64,000 nt of DNA from Vitellaria paradoxa (taxonomy: Eukaryota > Streptophyta > Magnoliopsida > Ericales > Sapotaceae), in NCBI GenBank assembly GCA_019916065.1, contig CM034238.1, forward strand, positions 30,823,721 to 30,887,720, given 5' to 3'. The position numbers and the translations under genes are program-made. The notes below the pieces were generated by a model. It had not been told where the DNA came from. It saw nothing but the letters and a program-made list of their open reading frames with translations, and searched no databases. Shown here one piece after another: positions 59,721 to 64,000 of the stretch; position 1 is the stretch's first letter; every line of letters starts with the position of its first letter.

Positions 59721-61296
59721 ATTTTCTCCAAAGGGTGTCAGTGATAAATCTTGGAAGTTTTATTACACACACAACAAATTACTAGAATGACAAAATTATC
59801 TCCCTTGTTGAAAAGTAGAATGCCCTTGTTAAAAACTAAAATGCAAAGGAAAGACCGACTTAAATTAAATAACTTGTTCAAAGAACATAACAATTATGTC
59901 TATTTGAATACACAAACAACTAGGAGGGAGGGGGAGAGAGGGAGAGAGAGAAATAGAGAGCAATTGCAGCTTAAATATTGTTGGGGATCAATTTTGGAGG
60001 AGATTTGACTATTTGAGAATAATGTTAGTCGCTGACTATAGTGGAGTTACCGAATGCCTATGGAGTGAGAATCAAGACGGTCTAGAGTAAGAGTAGTAGA
60101 GAGAAAGATAGTTGCTAGTGATAGTAGTGATGATGGAATATGAATGAATGATGGACCCTCTAGAGGAGTGATGTTTATATAGGCCAGGAGGAGTCTTGGC
60201 ATGGGTCGACACTCTATATTTGTTAGACAAATTTCTAGCCTTTAACCAGTGCGGCCCTATAAGGAAAGAATTATTTCCGAATCTCTTTCTCTAGACCCCC
60301 TCAATAATCCTTTGATTCGATCCACCAAAGCACTAGATTTCCAATAATCCCTCTAAAAAATATATCCATTGAGTAGAGAAATTCTTGTACCTTGCTCTTT
60401 GTCCAAAGGAAGCCATTACTAGCAAAAGGGATCTTATTGCGGCTCACTCATTCGGAAATCCTCCCATAGTAAATAGACGTAGAAGGAATTTTGGTCATGG
60501 AATGTGCCACGGGGAAGGTATTGATGGCGCTTGGGCCTTGTTGATGTGGCACAGGTATCCGCTAATATCAAGACAATTGATAGTTAATTATTTTTAAGCA
60601 ATGAGCTCCTCTTTCTTGTGTGTCTTAATGACAACATCCAACCGAAGATAAGTAATAGAATGGGTTGTCGCTTTTCCTCACACTTATATACTTACCACCC
60701 GCCCTTTCCACAATCGATGTAGGATACTCTAACAATCTCAATCTACACTCTTCGTCTCTCTTAAAGTCATCTTCTACCACCACCATTATCTACCTTCAAC
60801 AAAGAACCACTCACTAAAAAATCCCCATTCTTTTTCTCCACAAGAAAACCTAAAGACACCTTCCATAAATCTTCAATCTGATCTAAAAAGGTGTCTTGAA
60901 TGTGGTTGAACCGCTTTGAGTTGGCAACCATTGAAGAGGTTGAACCAAGCTTGTAATTATTCGTGTGTGTGTTTTGGTAGATTCGGCGGAGTGTGTCGTG
61001 TGCTTTTTTTGGATTGGTTGAAAGCTTCTAAGAGGTAGGGGTTCTAACTTTAGACTTATAAAGGCATGATATATATGTGCATGTGCGTGTGCAATAGAGT
61101 GATTTCAATATGAAAACATGTGATGAAATCTCATAAGTTAAGAATTTCTTGGACATGCCGTGGTAGTTGTTTTTATGTTTCAAGCTTACCTACATCAAAT
61201 TTATTAAACTTAATTTTATCAAAAACTAAAATTCTTAGGCTTTAATTTGATGCGTCATGGGTTGAAAATGGTTAAGAAATAAAGAATTTAAGACTT
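59721..61296. other. intergenic sequence, no gene recognised
   Basis: AT-rich, with a GA-rich microsatellite at about 59923-59960. Short open frames here (for example 60385-60597) show no recognised similarity. Confidence 0.5.
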
Positions 61297-61860
61297 TTCA
61301 AAGTTGACTATTTGGTTTAGATTGCACTGGAACTTGTTCGATTTTTTATATAAAACTTACATTTAGAAATTGAATTAATTTATGAGATTTTTAAGTATAG
61401 ATGAGACTAGGCATATAAAAGAGTTTAATGTAAAATTTCATGATTTTCAGAAATTACACAAATTTTAGAAAAATAGTTTGGTTTGATTTTTTGCACTGGA
61501 ACCAATCTGAGTTTTGACATGAAACTTATACTTTGAAATTGAATTAATTTCTAAGATTTTTACACATGAGATTATACATATAGAAGAGTCCTCAATAACA
61601 CTTCATTTTAGGAGTTAAACTGAATTTTATAAAAATAGTCAAAGTTGGCTACTTGGTTTGAATTTCTACACCGGCACGGGACTAGTTTTTTTATATAAAA
61701 TTTATACATAAAAATTGAATTAATTTCTAAGATTTTTACACATAAAATGAGAAATATATAAGAATATTCCATTAAAAATTTCATGATTCTTAGATTTTTT
61801 ATAAAATTATTCAAAGATGGCTATTTTGTAGAGTCCTAGACCGAAACACCTATTTGGTTT
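61297..61860. repeat. diverged tandem array, period about 169-176 bp
   Basis: ttgaattaatt recurs at 61370, 61539 and 61715 in matching context (preceded by tataaaaattta-type sequence and followed by gagatttttacacat). tcaaagttgg.tactttggtt-type starts occur near 61299, 61640 and 61811. About three units and a partial fourth. Confidence 0.75.
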
Positions 61861-61924
61861 TTCTTAAAATATGTATTAATTGGCTGCATAAATAAATTTC
61901 AAATTTTATTTTTACAGAACTAGA

Positions 61925-64000
61925 CTTTTTTTTTGAAAGGTAAATAAATTATATTAAGATAAAAAGTTATAATACAAATACACAGGGGCATACCCCTAGC
62001 CAAATGACATCAAAACAATCCCTCACAAGATAAACAATGGGAGACCAAGGGAGACAAACTACATCAATCAATCTCCAAAAATGCTAAGTGCTAAGTATAG
62101 AGGATGGAAGAGACCATACACGCTCCAAGTGCCTATTAACATTAGTCTTTGGAAAAGACCTACAAGACAAAATTCGAGCACGAATCACCATTTCCACTTG
62201 CCTCATCAAAGTAAGCTCATCCATGGCAGAATGCTGAAACAAACGTGAGTTTCGTTCCTTCCATATGAAGTAAACCATGGAAGATAGACCCAATCTCCCC
62301 AGCAAATGAAGTAAAGAGTCCCCAGAAAGATGCCCAGTGCACCAATGAAGAATATCATCCCAAGTAGTAGCCTGACATTGAAGCCCTAATTTCCTTAATA
62401 ATTGATGCCATAGCCTCGCAGTATAAATGCATTGAAAGAACAAATGAGAGTGACTCTCCATGGAATCTCCACATAAAAAGGCAATAAGTAGAATGACCAA
62501 TCCCAACAGCAGAAAGCCGATCGCGGGTTGACAATTTATGGTAAATTGCCAACCACATGATAAAGGAATAACGGGGTATATGATGTTTAAACCAAACTAT
62601 GGAGTACCAGTCTACTTGGTCATGATGATCCCGAAGTACCTCCCAAGCAGAATGAGTTGAGAACTTCTTATTGGCAAAATTCCAAGTGATCTTGTCAACA
62701 ATAGAACACCTCGACTGAGGTAGAAGCAGAGTAGCCTCCTTAAGCAGAATAAGATCATGAGAATTAACCCCCGGCCATATCCATCCTCCATTAGAAATAA
62801 TGTCAACCACCTTAGCAAATTTAGACAAACCGGAATCATAGATGACTCGAGCATATAAAGAAGAACAAATAGCACCATTGGGCATCCAAGGATCAAACCA
62901 CAAAGACACGGCACAACCGCCAATCTCATAAGATATATGAGGTTTAATAATGGAATGAAGCTGAAGGATCTTGCGCCAAGACCAAGAACAATCCCACGGG
63001 ATTTTAGCAATCCAAAATTGGCTCTTTCCTAAGAGATTAACATGAACCCAATCTGCCCATAAAGAAGTAGAAGGAGGATCACTTAAGTGCCAAATGTACC
63101 TGGAAATAGCAGCTCTGTTCCAATCCTTGATCTTCTTTATACCCAAGCCGCCTTCCTTCGTAGAGTTACCACATCCCATACCACTTTAGCCCCTATAGTA
63201 GACAAATAAGTACCCCTCCAAAGGAATGATCTTAATTTAGCTTCAATGCTCTTACTTACTTTAGCTGGAAGAATGAACTGGAAGCTCCAAAAAAACTGAA
63301 TACTAAATAGAACCGATTGGATGAGTTGAAGTCTCCCCGCAGAAGAAAGAAACTTATTGGTCCAAAGTCTCAACTTCTTCAAAATACGACTTTCCAAGTC
63401 AACACAATCCACGTCTTTGAGCTTTGAAGTAATCAGAGGAACACCCAAATATTTTATTAGAAGATTACCCCATCTAAATCCCATGAGAGTTGCAATGTTG
63501 TCCCAAAGAGCATCATCAATCCCAGCAGCAAATATATCACTTTTATTCAAATTGGGAATTAATCAAGAATAAGAGAAGAAGACATTCAAAGCATCCTTTA
63601 AAATGCCAACCGAACCCGCATCACCATGACAAAATAACATGAGATCATCGACAAAACAAAGATGAGTTAAACAAGTTTTAGAGCATCTCCAATGATACTT
63701 AAACTCATTTGAAGAGACAGTTTTCTTATGCAAAATCCAAGAGAGAACCTCCATGCAAATAACAAATAGATAAGGTGATAAAGGGTCACCTTGTCTAATC
63801 CCCTTGTTCCCTTGGAAATAACCATTAAGCTCACCATTAATACTTACAGAGAACATGGGAGTGGTGACACAGGCTCTGATCCATCCAACTAGTTTATTTG
63901 GCAATCCAAGCAAATCCATCGCATCCCATAGAAAGTCCCAACGAATAGAATCAAAAGCCTTCATGATATCAACCTTGAAAGCACAACGTGGCGGCCCTTT
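61925..64000 (-). mobile_element. L1-type LINE, 3' part, running off the right edge
   Basis: Ends on the + strand at a T run (61925-61934, poly(A) on the minus strand). The minus strand encodes ORF2 RT and C-terminal domain. The 5' part lies outside the window. Confidence 0.92.
62084..64000 (-). pseudogene. L1 LINE ORF2, RT to C-terminal zinc-type domain
   Basis: From the right edge: AFKVDIMKAFDSIRWDFLWD (RT motif A), GIRQGDPLSPYLFVICMEVL (motif B), HLCFVDDLMLFCHGDA (catalytic FVDD), TGA near 63563 (Gly expected), SDIFAAGIDDALWD, YLGVPLITSKLKDVDCVDLE, SAGRLQLIQSVLFSIQFFWS, then a frameshift near 63150 into GGLGIKKIKDWNRAAISRYI and a second near 62480 into ESHSHLFFQCIYTARLWHQL and VYFIWKERNSRLFQ. 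Relatively young decay: one stop and two frameshifts over 1.9 kb. Confidence 0.93.

Noticed and set aside
60385..60597. 70-codon frame in the intergenic region
   Set aside because: No similarity, no context, and length expected by chance.

Overview
The window is nuclear DNA from a flowering plant, most likely a dicot with large introns; the species cannot be named from the sequence. It is dominated by one host gene on the + strand, an MLO-family seven-transmembrane protein. Nine consecutive GT-AG exons (728-802, 1702-1787, 14234-14283, 14377-14417, 14515-14685, 14785-14820, 31187-31254, 53638-53698, 58855-59262) join in frame into 331 codons plus a stop. They encode the C-terminal two thirds of the protein, including the cytosolic calmodulin-binding tail. 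The 5' exons lie upstream of the window, so the gene is longer than 58 kb. Its tail and exon pattern resemble the MLO4-like clade.

Almost everything else is transposable-element sequence, most of it inside the MLO introns. Intron 1788-14233 holds two old convergent Ty1/copia fragments, a solo LTR with its target duplication (4892-6362) and a minus-strand copia element (about 6451-13868). That copia element is itself interrupted by a smaller, internally deleted relative (7093-9142, duplication AGGAA). Intron 14821-31186 holds a minus-strand copia (about 15840-23480) carrying a MITE, a large inverted repeat and a TRIM; a plus-strand copia (24031-27145) ending in an LTR; and a 5'-truncated RTE-type LINE (28001-29848).

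Intron 31255-53637 holds a deep nest. A plus-strand copia (32136-52989) contains a minus-strand Ty3/gypsy (36467-52052). That gypsy contains a truncated L1-type LINE (37018-43946), which in turn contains a plus-strand chromodomain gypsy (37178-42329, duplication AGATT). A 3.16-kb gag-only LTR element (47731-50892, duplication ATAGG) sits elsewhere in the same minus-strand gypsy. Intron 53699-58854 holds a TRIM-like repeat, a 104-bp tandem duplication and a 3.2-kb RTE LINE with an 18-bp target duplication.

Downstream of the MLO stop come a probable 3' UTR, intergenic DNA with a diverged array of about 170-bp repeats (61297-61860), and the 3' part of a minus-strand L1-type LINE running off the right edge. 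Every transposon coding region examined carries stops or frameshifts, whereas the MLO reading frame is intact. The picture is a functional host gene inflated by intronic retroelements. No bacterial-type systems, CRISPR arrays, rRNA or tRNA genes were seen; the tRNA-like motifs are retrotransposon primer-binding sites.
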